From: Neomicrococcus aestuarii
Lineage (GTDB): Bacteria; Actinomycetota; Actinomycetes; Actinomycetales; Micrococcaceae
DNA: 64,000 nucleotides
Assembly (NCBI RefSeq): GCF_014201135.1
Contig: NZ_JACHDR010000001.1
Location: forward strand, 2,480,001-2,544,000
Reading direction: 5' to 3'
Part shown: in pieces, positions 15,994 through 24,759 of the stretch
Layout of the letters: each line of letters starts with the position of its first letter
Position numbering within the stretch: the first letter of the stretch is position 1
The notes under the pieces: generated by a model
What the model was told of the DNA's origin: nothing
Seen by the model: only the letters and a program-made list of their open reading frames with translations
Database searches by the model: none
Translations under genes and position numbers: made by a program

Positions 15994-16314
15994 GTGACGT
16001 ACATCATCGCTCAGCCGTGTGTTGACGTAAAGGACAAGGCGTGCATCGATGAATGTCCTGTTGACTGCATCTACGAGGGCGATCGTTCGCTCTACATCCA
16101 CCCGGACGAGTGCGTTGACTGCGGCGCTTGCGAGCCCGTCTGCCCAGTAGAGGCCATCTACTACGAAGACGACGTCCCAGAGGATTGGGCCGACTACTAC
16201 AAGGCCAACGTCGAGTTCTTCGACGAGATCGGATCCCCGGGCGGAGCCGCAAAGCTCGGCAACACCGGTAAGGACCACCCGCTCATCGCGGCGCTACCTC
16301 CACAAAACGCCTAA
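15994..16314 (+). CDS. fdxA: 7Fe ferredoxin FdxA
   Basis: 106 residues, GTG start with GAAAGG upstream. Cysteines at 9, 17, 21 and 25 then 40, 43, 46 and 50 match the actinobacterial FdxA pattern carrying one [3Fe-4S] and one [4Fe-4S] cluster. The C-terminus ending near GKDHPLIAALP is also typical. It acts as a low-potential cytoplasmic electron carrier, for example to P450s or oxidoreductases. The stop codon TAA overlaps the dapC ATG by one base (TAATG). This pairing of fdxA with dapC is conserved in actinobacteria, including mycobacteria. Confidence 0.95.
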   Translation: MTYIIAQPCVDVKDKACIDECPVDCIYEGDRSLYIHPDECVDCGACEPVCPVEAIYYEDDVPEDWADYYKANVEFFDEIGSPGGAAKLGNTGKDHPLIAALPPQNA

Positions 16315-17423
16315 TGCTCACGCTCCCGGACTACCCCTGGGACACGCTCGCGCCGTACCGTAAGCTCGCGGCCGAGCACCCGGACGGAGTAGTGGACTTG
16401 TCCATCGGTACACCCGTGGATCCCACGCCTGCCGTCATCCAAGATGCGTTGCGCGCCGCCGCCGACGCACCCGGATACCCCGGTACGCACGGAACCCCCG
16501 CTCTGCGCGAGGCAATTGCGGCATGGTACGTACGACGACGCCGCTCACCAGATCTGCAGGCGCAGGACATTATGCCCACGATTGGTTCCAAGGAACTCGT
16601 GGCGTGGTTGCCGCTGTTTCTAGGACTCGGTCCGGGCGACATCATGGTGCGACCGCTGGTGGCGTACCCGACCTATGACATTGGCGCTCTCTTGGTCGGC
16701 GCCGAATCTATCGCAGCCGATTCCTTGCGCGATCTCACGGACGAACAGCGTTCGCGCGTGAAGCTCGTGTGGACGAACTCCCCGGGCAACCCCACGGGCA
16801 AGGTGCTTGATGCTGCTGGGCTACGCGAAATCGTGGACGATGCGCGTTCCTTGGGCGCCGTTGTGGCAGCCGACGAATGCTACGCCGAGCTCGGTTGGGG
16901 CGACTGGGAAGAGCACGTGCCGTGCATCCTGGAACCCGCAGTATCCGGTGGAGACCTGACGAACTTGCTGTCCGTCTACTCGCTGTCCAAGCAATCCAAC
17001 GTGGCTGGATACCGGGCCTCGTTTGTTGCTGGCGCACCGAATCTCATGCCGACCCTGATCAACTCACGCAAGCACACCGGCATGATCATGCCGTACCCCG
17101 TGCAAGAAGCATTGCGTGTAGCCATCTCCGACGACGCTCACGTGCAGGTTCAAAAGGACTTGTACCGGGCGCGCCGCGAAGCGTTGAAGCCAGCGCTTGA
17201 AGCCTTCGGGTTCTCCGTTCACTTTTCCGAAGCCGGACTGTACTTGTGGTGCACCGCAGGCAAAGATTCGTGGGAGAGTATTCAGGATCTGGCCGAGTTA
17301 GGAATCATTGCGGGGCCGGGCGTATTTTATGGGGATGCGGGCGCCGGCTTTGTGCGCGTTTCCCTTACTGCGAGTGATGAACGAATTGCGTCAGCGGTGT
17401 CCCGCCTGACGAAACGAAATTAG
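16314..17423 (+). CDS. dapC: succinyldiaminopimelate transaminase DapC
   Basis: 369 residues, class I/II PLP aminotransferase. NSPGNPTG (155-162) binds substrate and cofactor, the Asp187 and Tyr190 region ADECYAELGW contacts PLP, and Lys226 in SLSKQSN should form the Schiff base. The sequence is of the actinobacterial DapC type. It transfers an amino group from glutamate to N-succinyl-2-amino-6-oxopimelate in the succinylase branch of lysine/meso-diaminopimelate synthesis. Translation is coupled to fdxA by the TAATG overlap. The partner enzymes dapD and dapE lie 3-6 kb downstream. Confidence 0.92.
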   Translation: MLTLPDYPWDTLAPYRKLAAEHPDGVVDLSIGTPVDPTPAVIQDALRAAADAPGYPGTHGTPALREAIAAWYVRRRRSPDLQAQDIMPTIGSKELVAWLPLFLGLGPGDIMVRPLVAYPTYDIGALLVGAESIAADSLRDLTDEQRSRVKLVWTNSPGNPTGKVLDAAGLREIVDDARSLGAVVAADECYAELGWGDWEEHVPCILEPAVSGGDLTNLLSVYSLSKQSNVAGYRASFVAGAPNLMPTLINSRKHTGMIMPYPVQEALRVAISDDAHVQVQKDLYRARREALKPALEAFGFSVHFSEAGLYLWCTAGKDSWESIQDLAELGIIAGPGVFYGDAGAGFVRVSLTASDERIASAVSRLTKRN

Positions 17424-17450
17424 TGGCACGGGCCACGCTCGCGGTAGGTT

Positions 17451-17484
17451 ATCAGGGAATAGCTTAAGGTCCGCCTTCCCTGAT
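17451..17484 (+). promoter_or_regulatory. inverted repeat in the dapC-gltA gap
   Basis: ATCAGGGAA (17451-17459) and TTCCCTGAT (17476-17484) form nine-base arms 16 bp apart. TATTGT at 17486 is a possible -10 for gltA just after it. The repeat could be an operator over the -35 region or a weak terminator of dapC. Confidence 0.4.
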
Positions 17485-17505
17485 CTATTGTCTGAAGGAG
17501 CTTGA

Positions 17506-18786
17506 ATGACTGAAAACACTGCGCGACTCCAGTTCGCGGATAAGAGTGTTGATCTGAGTGTTGTAGAGGCCGTTGAAGGTAACAACGGTTTTGCAATCTC
17601 TCCTTTGCTCAAGGAAACGGGCAACGTCACGTACGACCCCGGATACATGAACACCGCTGGCGTAAAGTCCGCCATCACGTTCATCGACGGTGACCAGGGC
17701 ATCCTGCGTTATCGCGGTTATCCCATTGAGCAGTTGGCCGAGAACTCGAGCTTCCTCGAGGTCTCCTACCTGTTGATCTACGGCGAGTTGCCAACCCCCG
17801 AGCAGCGCGACGCCTTCGATACGAAGATCCGCCGCCACACCCTGCTTCACGAAGAGCTCAAGGGCTTCTTCGACGGCTTCCCACGCGACGCGCACCCGAT
17901 GCCAGTGCTGTCCTCGGCAGTTTCCGCGCTGTCCACGTGGTACCAGGACTCCCTGAACCCATTCGATCCGGAGCAGGTTGAACTCTCCACGATCCGTTTG
18001 CTGTCCAAGGTTCCGGTCATCGCAGCCTACGCACACAAGAAGTCCATCGGTCAGGCGCTCCTGTACCCGGACAACTCCATGAACCTTGTGGAGAACTTCA
18101 TGCGTTTGTGCTTCGGCCTTGCCGCCGAACCATACGAGCTCGATCCTGAAATGGTCAAGATCCTTGACCTGCTCTTCGTGCTCCACGCAGACCACGAGCA
18201 GAACTGCTCCACCTCCACAGTTCGTTTGGTGGGCTCCTCTGACGCCAACCTCTTCGCATCCGTTTCCGCTGGTGTGAACGCTTTGTTCGGCCCAGCACAC
18301 GGTGGCGCTAACGAAGCCGTGCTGAAGATGCTTCGCCAGATCCAGGCCGAGGGTATTTCCCCGGAGAAGTACATGGAGAAGGTCAAGAACAAGGAAGACG
18401 GCGTCCGCCTCATGGGCTTCGGACACCGCGTCTATAAGAACTACGACCCACGCGCCAAGATCATCAAGAAGGCCGCCGAGAGCGTCCTCGCGAAGTCTGC
18501 CGGTGGCGACGAGTTGTTGGATATCGCCATGCGCCTCGAAGAGCGAGCACTGGCCGATGATTACTTCATCCAGCGCAAGCTTTACCCGAACGTGGACTTC
18601 TACACGGGCATCATCTACAAGGCCATGGGCTTCCCGGAGAAGATGTTCACCGTACTATTCGCTATCGGTCGCCTTCCAGGCTGGATCGCCCAGTGGCGCG
18701 AAATGATGGAAGACCCAGAGCGCAAGATCGGCCGTCCGCGCCAGATCTACACGGGTTCGTCCGAGCGCGAATACCCGCAGTTCTAA
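17506..18786 (+). CDS. gltA: citrate synthase
   Basis: 426 residues, type II citrate synthase. LFGPAHGGANEAV and MGFGHRVYKNYDPR carry the two active-site His regions, and the Asp in YPNVDFYTG is the third catalytic residue. It condenses acetyl-CoA and oxaloacetate to start the TCA cycle. AAGGAG stands five nt before the ATG. A strong bidirectional terminator follows at 18861. An inverted repeat at 17451-17484 covers the likely promoter. Confidence 0.96.
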   Translation: MTENTARLQFADKSVDLSVVEAVEGNNGFAISPLLKETGNVTYDPGYMNTAGVKSAITFIDGDQGILRYRGYPIEQLAENSSFLEVSYLLIYGELPTPEQRDAFDTKIRRHTLLHEELKGFFDGFPRDAHPMPVLSSAVSALSTWYQDSLNPFDPEQVELSTIRLLSKVPVIAAYAHKKSIGQALLYPDNSMNLVENFMRLCFGLAAEPYELDPEMVKILDLLFVLHADHEQNCSTSTVRLVGSSDANLFASVSAGVNALFGPAHGGANEAVLKMLRQIQAEGISPEKYMEKVKNKEDGVRLMGFGHRVYKNYDPRAKIIKKAAESVLAKSAGGDELLDIAMRLEERALADDYFIQRKLYPNVDFYTGIIYKAMGFPEKMFTVLFAIGRLPGWIAQWREMMEDPERKIGRPRQIYTGSSEREYPQF

Positions 18787-18860
18787 ACGCGCTTCCTCAA
18801 GTGCTTGTCCAAGGAACCAGAAGTTCCCTGGCTCCGAGTTCTAAGTAGCGTGAAGCAGCG

Positions 18861-18907
18861 AAAAGGTGGTGTGGCCGCCGGATCATTCCGGTAACCACAC
18901 CACCTTT
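18861..18907. terminator. bidirectional terminator after gltA
   Basis: AAAAGGTGGTGTGG (18861-18874) pairs with CCACACCACCTTTT (18894-18907). The loop holds a smaller CCGG stem. Confidence 0.88.
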
Positions 18908-19144
18908 TCCGTTTCCTAGACCTATCGCGACCGACTCTCAGCGCTCTCGCGCCCCACTCTCTGCCATGTGAGGCCAAAACGCTACAGTCCCGCCTCCCTG
19001 TGAGGCCAAAGTTCTACAACTTTTCGCGGTTTTCTCGTCGAAATTCGTCCACGCATGGGCGCTATCGTCGCAAAGTGGCCTCACATGGGAGGCAGGGCGG
19101 CCGGAAGCGAGGCACAGGGGCCCAAACGGGGGACTGGCGGGGTT
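18908..19144. other. gene-free gap with nested repeats
   Basis: No credible gene. TGTGAGGCCAAA occurs twice directly (18967-18978 and 18999-19010), each followed by a CTAC. An inverted copy GGCCTCACATG (19077-19087) pairs perfectly with CATGTGAGGCC at 18965-18975, and CCGCCTCCC near 18990 has a partner in GGGAGGCAGGGCGG (19087-19100). Confidence 0.6.
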
Positions 19145-19996
19145 TTAGCCTTCGCCGTTGGAGCGGGCCAGCGTGATGATGACCTTGCCGTCTTCGGTGA
19201 TCGCCTGTTTCCACGCTTGAGCCTTACGGTCCCACTGGAGGCCGGAGTGGCTGACGGCCACAGAGGACTGCGACTTGGCGTTAGCGACCGCCCACTGGGC
19301 GACAGCCCAGCCCAAAGTGTTTGAAGCGCTCACGTGGACTTCGTTGCCCAGCGCTTCGGCCTGGATGTTCTGGTCGCCGAACTGCTCCTCAAGCTGAGAA
19401 ATCACGAGCTCTGGATCGCCCGCGGTCTCGGTGCGTTTCAGGATGCAGTTGACGGCTGCAGGGGAGTTGCCAGTCAGAGCGGACGCGTAGGCGCGGCCCT
19501 CGGGCTCGTGATCGGCATAGGCCTTCGGGAAAGCGGAGCGCTGCACCTTCTGGGCGGCGTCCGTGACTTCCATGGTGACGTAATCGAACTTCTCGAGCTC
19601 TTGATAGAACCGGTTCGCCGCGTACACGGGATCCATGACCTGAGCTTCGGTGCCCCACCCTTGAGATGGACGCTGTTGGAAGAGACCCCGGGAATCCGGC
19701 CCGGCGGTGTCCCCGTAGTCGATGTTGCGAAGCTTGGACTCTTGAACGGACGTGGCGATGCCAATGGTTGCCGCGCGAGCTTGGAGCCCACGGTCAATCG
19801 AGACAGCTGCAATCAAGGCCGCGTTGGAAGCCTGCTCGGGATCGAGTCGGTGCTCGTCAGCGCCCACAGCGGCGGTGCATCGCTCAATCAACAGGGTCTG
19901 TTGCTGATCGATGAACGCCGTTGCGGCCCAGATTCCACCGCCGACGATGCCTACTGACAACGCAATGGCGGTAGCCGCTCGAGTTTTTCGTTTCAT
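19145..19996 (-). CDS. secreted or membrane-anchored lysozyme-like protein
   Basis: 283 residues. A basic start and one hydrophobic segment (about 7-28) form a signal anchor. The middle GIATSVQESKLRNIDYGD, then PDSRGLFQQRPSQGWG, matches a lysozyme/transglycosylase-like fold common in actinobacterial exported proteins: the Glu in VQES could be the catalytic acid. The C-terminal part (about 195-283) is a second small domain of unknown role. A cell-wall role is likely but unproven. The stretch before the ATG is pyrimidine-rich on this strand and has no Shine-Dalgarno sequence. It lies downstream of dapD beyond a hairpin. Confidence 0.7.
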   Translation of the reverse strand: MKRKTRAATAIALSVGIVGGGIWAATAFIDQQQTLLIERCTAAVGADEHRLDPEQASNAALIAAVSIDRGLQARAATIGIATSVQESKLRNIDYGDTAGPDSRGLFQQRPSQGWGTEAQVMDPVYAANRFYQELEKFDYVTMEVTDAAQKVQRSAFPKAYADHEPEGRAYASALTGNSPAAVNCILKRTETAGDPELVISQLEEQFGDQNIQAEALGNEVHVSASNTLGWAVAQWAVANAKSQSSVAVSHSGLQWDRKAQAWKQAITEDGKVIITLARSNGEG

Positions 19997-20031
19997 AAGG
20001 GGAAGGAGAGAAAGCTTTCCAAGAAAAGACA

Positions 20032-20071
20032 GGGAGCGCCGTCGTACTCAAGAAAAGTACGCAACGCTCCC
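20032..20071 (-). terminator. terminator-like hairpin after dapD
   Basis: GGGAGCG (20032-20038) pairs with CGCTCCC (20065-20071), with an inner GTACT/AGTAC stem. The left arm includes the GCGCCGTCGTACT variant of the dispersed element. It follows the dapD stop by nine bases. Confidence 0.65.
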
Positions 20072-20080
20072 CGCCGCGAA

Positions 20081-21040
20081 TTAGTTAGCGTGCAAAGCCG
20101 AGTTCAGCTCAACCACCTGGTTCTCGCGAGGCAACGCCTCGATAGCACCCGTGGTGGAGTTGCGACGGAACAAGAGGTTAGGAACGCCGGAGAGTTCCAC
20201 AGCCTTGACCGTCTTGCCCTGCAGGGTCACTCGCGAGCCCGCGGTGACGTAGAGGCCGGCTTCAACAACGCAGTCGTCGCCGATGGAGATTCCCACGCCG
20301 GAGTTTGCGCCCAACAGCACGCGCTCGCCGATGACAATCTTTTCCTTGCCGCCACCGGACAGCGTGCCCATGATGGAGGCGCCGCCGCCGATGTCGGAAC
20401 CGTCGCCCACTACAACAGACGCGGAGATGCGGCCCTCAACCATGGAGGTGCCCAAGGTTCCAGCGTTGAAGTTCACGAAGCCTTCGTGCATCACGGTGGT
20501 GCCTTCGGCCAAGTGAGCGCCCAAACGTACGCGGTCGGCATCGCCGATGCGAACGCCGGATGGGATCACGTAGTCCACCATGCGTGGGAACTTGTCCACG
20601 CCGTACACGGTCAGGGTGCCGCGGCGCTTGAGGCGCAAGCGCGTCATCTCGAAGTCCTTCACGGCGCAGGGGCCGGCGCTGGTCCACACCACGTTGTTCA
20701 AGAGGCCAAAGACGCCATCGAGGTTGATGGTGTTCGGCTGCACCAGGCGGTGGGACAAAGCGTGCAAACGCAACCATGCGTCGGCGGTGTCGGCCGGAGC
20801 AACCGAGCCATCGATCTCGAGCTTGATCACTTCTTGGCGAGTGCCACGATCCGGATCTTCGTCGGCGGTAGCGCGCAGCTCACCTTCGAGGTTCTCGGCC
20901 TGATCAAGGCCGCCGAGCACGGGAGCTGGGAACCATGCGTCGAGGACGGAACCGTCCGCAGCGTAGGTGGCTAGGCCGTATCCGGAAATGATCTTGAGCC
21001 CGGTCTCGGGCACGGCAGAGTCAGAAGGCGTTGTAGTCAT
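20081..21040 (-). CDS. dapD: tetrahydrodipicolinate N-succinyltransferase DapD
   Basis: 319 residues of the actinobacterial DapD type, with an N-terminal alpha/beta domain followed from about 160 by left-handed beta-helix hexapeptide repeats ([18 protein letters not shown] onward, in parts) that include the MHEGFVNFN active-site stretch. It succinylates tetrahydrodipicolinate with succinyl-CoA. On the minus strand TAGAAT ends six nt before the ATG, so the mRNA is probably leaderless, though a GGAG also fits. It diverges from dapE, with 59 bp between, so the two consecutive-pathway genes share a control region. Confidence 0.94.
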   Translation of the reverse strand: MTTTPSDSAVPETGLKIISGYGLATYAADGSVLDAWFPAPVLGGLDQAENLEGELRATADEDPDRGTRQEVIKLEIDGSVAPADTADAWLRLHALSHRLVQPNTINLDGVFGLLNNVVWTSAGPCAVKDFEMTRLRLKRRGTLTVYGVDKFPRMVDYVIPSGVRIGDADRVRLGAHLAEGTTVMHEGFVNFNAGTLGTSMVEGRISASVVVGDGSDIGGGASIMGTLSGGGKEKIVIGERVLLGANSGVGISIGDDCVVEAGLYVTAGSRVTLQGKTVKAVELSGVPNLLFRRNSTTGAIEALPRENQVVELNSALHAN

Positions 21041-21046
21041 AGCTCC

Positions 21047-21052
21047 ATTCTA
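21047..21052 (-). promoter_or_regulatory. -10 hexamer of a leaderless dapD promoter
   Basis: On the minus strand TAGAAT ends six nt before the dapD ATG at 21040. Confidence 0.5.
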
Positions 21053-21099
21053 AGTGAGGGGACTCTAAGCTAGAGGTTCAACGACTTTCGGAGGAACGC

Positions 21100-22221
21100 G
21101 TGAACAGCCACCCACAGTCCACCCAGCCATCCCACTTGGACTTGACCCAGGATGTTGCCCAGTTGACGGCGCAGCTCATTGATATTGAGTCGGTCAGCGG
21201 GAATGAAAAGGTCATCGCTGACTTGGTGGAGTCGAGCTTGCGGGCATTGGGGCACCTCGAGGTGGTGCGCGATGGTGACACCGTCATGGCGCGTACCCGC
21301 TTGAATCGTGGGGAGCGCGTCATTTTGGCGGGCCACCTCGATACCGTTCCTTTGCCTGAACCTGCCCCTGAAGGCGGCGATCCGCGGCGCGGTACTGTGC
21401 CGTCGGAATGGGTGGGGGAGACGCTCTACGGGCGTGGTGCCACGGACATGAAGGGTGGCGTGGCGGTCCAGCTGGCAATTGCCGCGACCGTCAAAGAACC
21501 GGTCCGCGATATTACGTTCATTTTCTACGATCACGAGGAAGTTGAGGCGTCGCTGTCCGGCTTGGGCCGCGTGGCGCGGAACTTCCCGGAGTGGTTGAAG
21601 GCTGATTTCGCGGTGCTCTTGGAGCCTACGAATGGGGATGTTGAGGGCGGCTGCAACGGCACCACGCGCTTCGTGGCTCGTACTCACGGCGTGCGCGCGC
21701 ACTCTGCCCGGGCGTGGCGCGGGAAGAATGCCATTCACGGTGCGGGGGAGATTCTGCGGCGTCTGGCCGAGCACGAGCCACTGACTCGCACGGTGGAGGG
21801 CCTCGAGTATCGCGAGTCGCTGAACGCGGTGCGCATTACCGGCGGCGTAGCGGGCAACGTGATTCCGGATGCTTGCGAGATTGAGATTAACTACCGGTTT
21901 GCGCCGTCGTTATCGGTGGACGACGCCGAAGCTTACGTTCGCGAGTTGCTGGACGGTTTTGAGGTGGTGAGGACGGATGCGGCATCGGGTGCTCGTCCTG
22001 GCTTGGATCGGCCGGCTGCGGCGGCGTTCGTGGCGGCCGTGGGGTCCCAGCCGAAGCCGAAGTATGGCTGGACGGACGTGGCGCGGTTCTCCGAGCTGGG
22101 CGTTCCTGCCGTGAACTTCGGCCCGGGCGATTCGCTCTTGGCGCACACTGACGATGAAAACGTCAAAGCCGCGGACATCCAAGAATGTCTCGCGGCTTTG
22201 ACGAGGTGGCTTGCTAGCTGA
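21100..22221 (+). CDS. dapE: succinyl-diaminopimelate desuccinylase DapE
   Basis: 373 residues of the M20 metallopeptidase family. Metal ligands are in GHLDTVP, GATDMKGG and YDHEEVE, with the general base Glu in the last. The ending carries a conserved His before TDDENV. It removes succinate from N-succinyl-LL-diaminopimelate. GTG 21100 is chosen because GGAGG stands five nt upstream. It diverges from dapD and converges on gluD, with two bases between stops and no terminator hairpin. Confidence 0.93.
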   Translation: MNSHPQSTQPSHLDLTQDVAQLTAQLIDIESVSGNEKVIADLVESSLRALGHLEVVRDGDTVMARTRLNRGERVILAGHLDTVPLPEPAPEGGDPRRGTVPSEWVGETLYGRGATDMKGGVAVQLAIAATVKEPVRDITFIFYDHEEVEASLSGLGRVARNFPEWLKADFAVLLEPTNGDVEGGCNGTTRFVARTHGVRAHSARAWRGKNAIHGAGEILRRLAEHEPLTRTVEGLEYRESLNAVRITGGVAGNVIPDACEIEINYRFAPSLSVDDAEAYVRELLDGFEVVRTDAASGARPGLDRPAAAAFVAAVGSQPKPKYGWTDVARFSELGVPAVNFGPGDSLLAHTDDENVKAADIQECLAALTRWLAS

Positions 22222-22223
22222 CG

Positions 22224-23075
22224 CTACGCTTCAGCGTTGATGGCTGCCTCAGGTTTCTTGACGCGCTGACCTCGTGAGGAGAGGCGCTTGGAAATCAATT
22301 CGGCGAGCTTGGTGAGTGAGAAGTTGATGATGATGAAGATGATCGCCACCACCACGAGGGCCTGCAACACGTTGCCGTTTGGCGACGCGTAGGTGCGGCC
22401 GAAGAACAGCAGCTCGTTGAAGCTGATCATGTAGCCCAACGCGGAGTCCTTCAGGATGACCACGAACTGGCCGATCAAGGCCGGAAGCATCGCGATCAAG
22501 GCCTGAGGGATTTCAACGAGTCGCAAAGACTGGCCGTTCGTCATGCCGATCGCCGTGGCAGCCTCACGCTGACCCTTCGGCAAACCGTAGACACCTGAAC
22601 GAACCAGTTCGGCAACCACAGCGCCGTTGTACAAGATCAAACCAGCGACGACCGCAATGAGGGTTGAGTTCTGCGTGATGCCGAGTACGCGGGCAATGAA
22701 GATGTTGAAGAACACGATCATCAAAAGCACGGGAACGGCGCGGAAGAACTCCACCACAATCGAGGAGAACCAGCGGATCAGCTTGTTCTGGGCGAGTCGG
22801 CCTACACCGAAAACCAAGCCGAAGATGATCGATCCCACGATGCCGAGCGAAGCAGCTAAGAGCGTGTTCCGCAGGCCTGGTAGAAGATAGTCAACCCAGG
22901 TGCGGGCTTGGAGGAAGTCATCCCATTGCGTCCAGGCCATTTGGCCCTTAGCGGCCAGACCGCTGATGATCCACGCGAGGAATCCCAGAAGGATGAGCAC
23001 GCCGACGATGTTGACAACAAGAATGGCTCGCTGTCCCTTGGGACCGGGAGTGTCGAAGAGGACTGATGCGCTCAT
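22224..23075 (-). CDS. gluD: glutamate ABC transporter permease GluD
   Basis: 283 residues. Amino-acid-type (HisM) permease with several membrane helices and the coupling region GQREAATAIGMTNGQSLRLVEIPQ, read as the EAA loop. The C-terminus carries a basic tail. The start overlaps the gluC stop by 4 bp, so they are coupled and form the heterodimeric channel. It is assigned to glutamate from the gene order gluABCD and overall resemblance to the Corynebacterium-type system; other acidic amino acids are possible. Confidence 0.88.
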   Translation of the reverse strand: MSASVLFDTPGPKGQRAILVVNIVGVLILLGFLAWIISGLAAKGQMAWTQWDDFLQARTWVDYLLPGLRNTLLAASLGIVGSIIFGLVFGVGRLAQNKLIRWFSSIVVEFFRAVPVLLMIVFFNIFIARVLGITQNSTLIAVVAGLILYNGAVVAELVRSGVYGLPKGQREAATAIGMTNGQSLRLVEIPQALIAMLPALIGQFVVILKDSALGYMISFNELLFFGRTYASPNGNVLQALVVVAIIFIIINFSLTKLAELISKRLSSRGQRVKKPEAAINAEA

Positions 23076-23746
23076 CGGGCCACCTTCAATTTCTTAGAGA
23101 GCCACGTGGTCAGGAGCCCAATAGGGATCACCAAAATCACGAAGCCGAGTGCGAACGTCAAGAAGATGGGGATGACAATGTCACCGCGGAATTCGATCAT
23201 GGTCTTCATGACCGAGGAGGCTTCGGTGGCAACTGAGCCGGCAGCAGCAACGGTGGAGTTCTTGAGCAAAGCGATCAGCGTATTGCCGAGCGGAACAATG
23301 GCGCCACGGAAAGCCTGAGGCAAGATCACCAGACGCGCTGCTGGAATGAAGCTCAACCCAATGGCACGGGCGGCTTCAGCCTGACCCAGCGGAACCGTGT
23401 TGACGCCGGATCGAATCGCTTCACACACGAAAGCTGCGTGATAGACGGAGAGTCCCACAATCGCCATGCGGAAGAAGTTCTCTTGGAACCCGCCCAACTG
23501 AACGCCCAACTGCCCGATCAGCGCTAGGACGCCGAACAGGATGATGATGGTCAGTGGGGTGTTTCGGATGATGTTGACGTAAGCGGCGCCAAACCATTGA
23601 AAGCTGGGGATCGGCGAAATGCGCATCATCGCCACGATGGTGCCGAGGATCAAAGATCCGATGGCTGCCCAAAAGGTCAACTGTATGTTTACCCAGAACG
23701 CGGCCGGAATGTTGTATTCCGTGAAGATGGAAAGATAACTGTCCAT
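23072..23746 (-). CDS. gluC: glutamate ABC transporter permease GluC
   Basis: 224 residues from ATG 23746, which follows AAGGAG with four bases between; GTG at 23749 would be too close to it. HisM-type permease with EAA loop near GQAEAARAIGLSFIPAARLVILPQ (read in parts). It pairs with GluD to form the membrane channel. A strong hairpin lies between gluB and this gene, probably making the binding protein more abundant than the permeases. Confidence 0.9.
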   Translation of the reverse strand: MDSYLSIFTEYNIPAAFWVNIQLTFWAAIGSLILGTIVAMMRISPIPSFQWFGAAYVNIIRNTPLTIIILFGVLALIGQLGVQLGGFQENFFRMAIVGLSVYHAAFVCEAIRSGVNTVPLGQAEAARAIGLSFIPAARLVILPQAFRGAIVPLGNTLIALLKNSTVAAAGSVATEASSVMKTMIEFRGDIVIPIFLTFALGFVILVIPIGLLTTWLSKKLKVAR

Positions 23747-23776
23747 CACTCTCCTTGGTGCGTCAGTTGGTGAAAA

Positions 23777-23817
23777 GCTGTGGGGGTGACCGTCGAGTGG
23801 ACGGCCACCCCCACAGC
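23777..23817 (-). terminator. hairpin between gluB and gluC
   Basis: GCTGTGGGGGTG (23777-23788) pairs with CACCCCCACAGC (23806-23817), extended by an inner GACCGTC stem. No T-tract; likely an attenuator or an RNA-stabilising 3' end of the gluB message. Confidence 0.7.
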
Positions 23818-23851
23818 ACTAGATCAAACGTTCAGAGCCAGAGTCAGAGAC

Positions 23852-24676
23852 TTAGGCGCAGGCGTCGGTCTTTGGAGGGTTCTCGTCAGATGGCTTGTAG
23901 CCCGTGCCAGCGGTGTTGGACTCGAGAGCGGTCTTCCACTCGCCGGAGTCGATCATCTTCTGGATAGCCGTGTTGATGGCTTCACATTTGTCAGATTCCT
24001 TGTTGAGGCCAACGCCGTACTTCTCTGTGGAGAATGGGTTGCCAACAACCTTGAACTTGCCCTTGTAAGCGTCCTGGGCGGCGAGGCCGGCGAGGATGAT
24101 GTCATCCGTGGTGACGGCTTCGATGGAACCGCCAGCCATGGTGCTCACACACTCGGCGTAGCCCGGAAGCTCCTGCAGGTTAACCGAGTCCGCGTAGTTG
24201 TCTTTGACCTTCTGAGCGGAGGTGGAACCGGTGACTGAGCAGAGGTTCTTGCCGTTCAAGTCTTCAGGGCCGGTGATGTCAGAGTCTGCCGCGACCAAGA
24301 GGTCCTGGCCAGCGATGAAGTACGGTCCCGCGAAGGCAACCGTTTCCTTGCGCTTGTCCGTGATGGAGTAGGTCGCGAAGATCATGTCTACCTGGTTGTT
24401 CTGCAACATGTTTTCGCGGTTTGCAGATGGTGCGGAGACCCATTCGATCTTGTCCTCCGCGTAGCCGAGTTCCTTGGCGACATAGCGAGCTACGTCGACG
24501 TCAAAGCCCTTGTAGTTTTCGCCGTCTTTGTAGCCAAGACCTGGCTGATCAAACTTGATACCGATCTTGATGGTGTCGCTGCTGCCGGAGGCGCCAGTGG
24601 TGCCACCTCCACAAGCGGTCAGGGTGAGGGCGCCAACGGCGGCCATCGCGGCTACTGCTAGTCCAGTGCGTCGCAT
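23852..24676 (-). CDS. gluB: glutamate-binding lipoprotein GluB
   Basis: 274 residues. The signal peptide ends with lipobox TLTAC and Cys22. The body is a family-3 solute-binding protein: DTIKIGIKFDQPGLGYKDG and FDVDVARYVAKELG (in parts) form the first lobe, with SITDKRKETVAFAGPY as the ligand-binding hinge. AAGGAG lies five nt before the ATG. It delivers the ligand to GluC/GluD. Acidic amino acid specificity is inferred from operon context. Confidence 0.92.
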   Translation of the reverse strand: MRRTGLAVAAMAAVGALTLTACGGGTTGASGSSDTIKIGIKFDQPGLGYKDGENYKGFDVDVARYVAKELGYAEDKIEWVSAPSANRENMLQNNQVDMIFATYSITDKRKETVAFAGPYFIAGQDLLVAADSDITGPEDLNGKNLCSVTGSTSAQKVKDNYADSVNLQELPGYAECVSTMAGGSIEAVTTDDIILAGLAAQDAYKGKFKVVGNPFSTEKYGVGLNKESDKCEAINTAIQKMIDSGEWKTALESNTAGTGYKPSDENPPKTDACA

Positions 24677-24759
24677 GTTTTTCTCCTTGTGTTTGTCAAC
24701 CAGAGCCAGTGCTCAGTGGGTTGAAGGTGTAGTGAGAGAGGGAGGAGTTGTAAAAAGTT

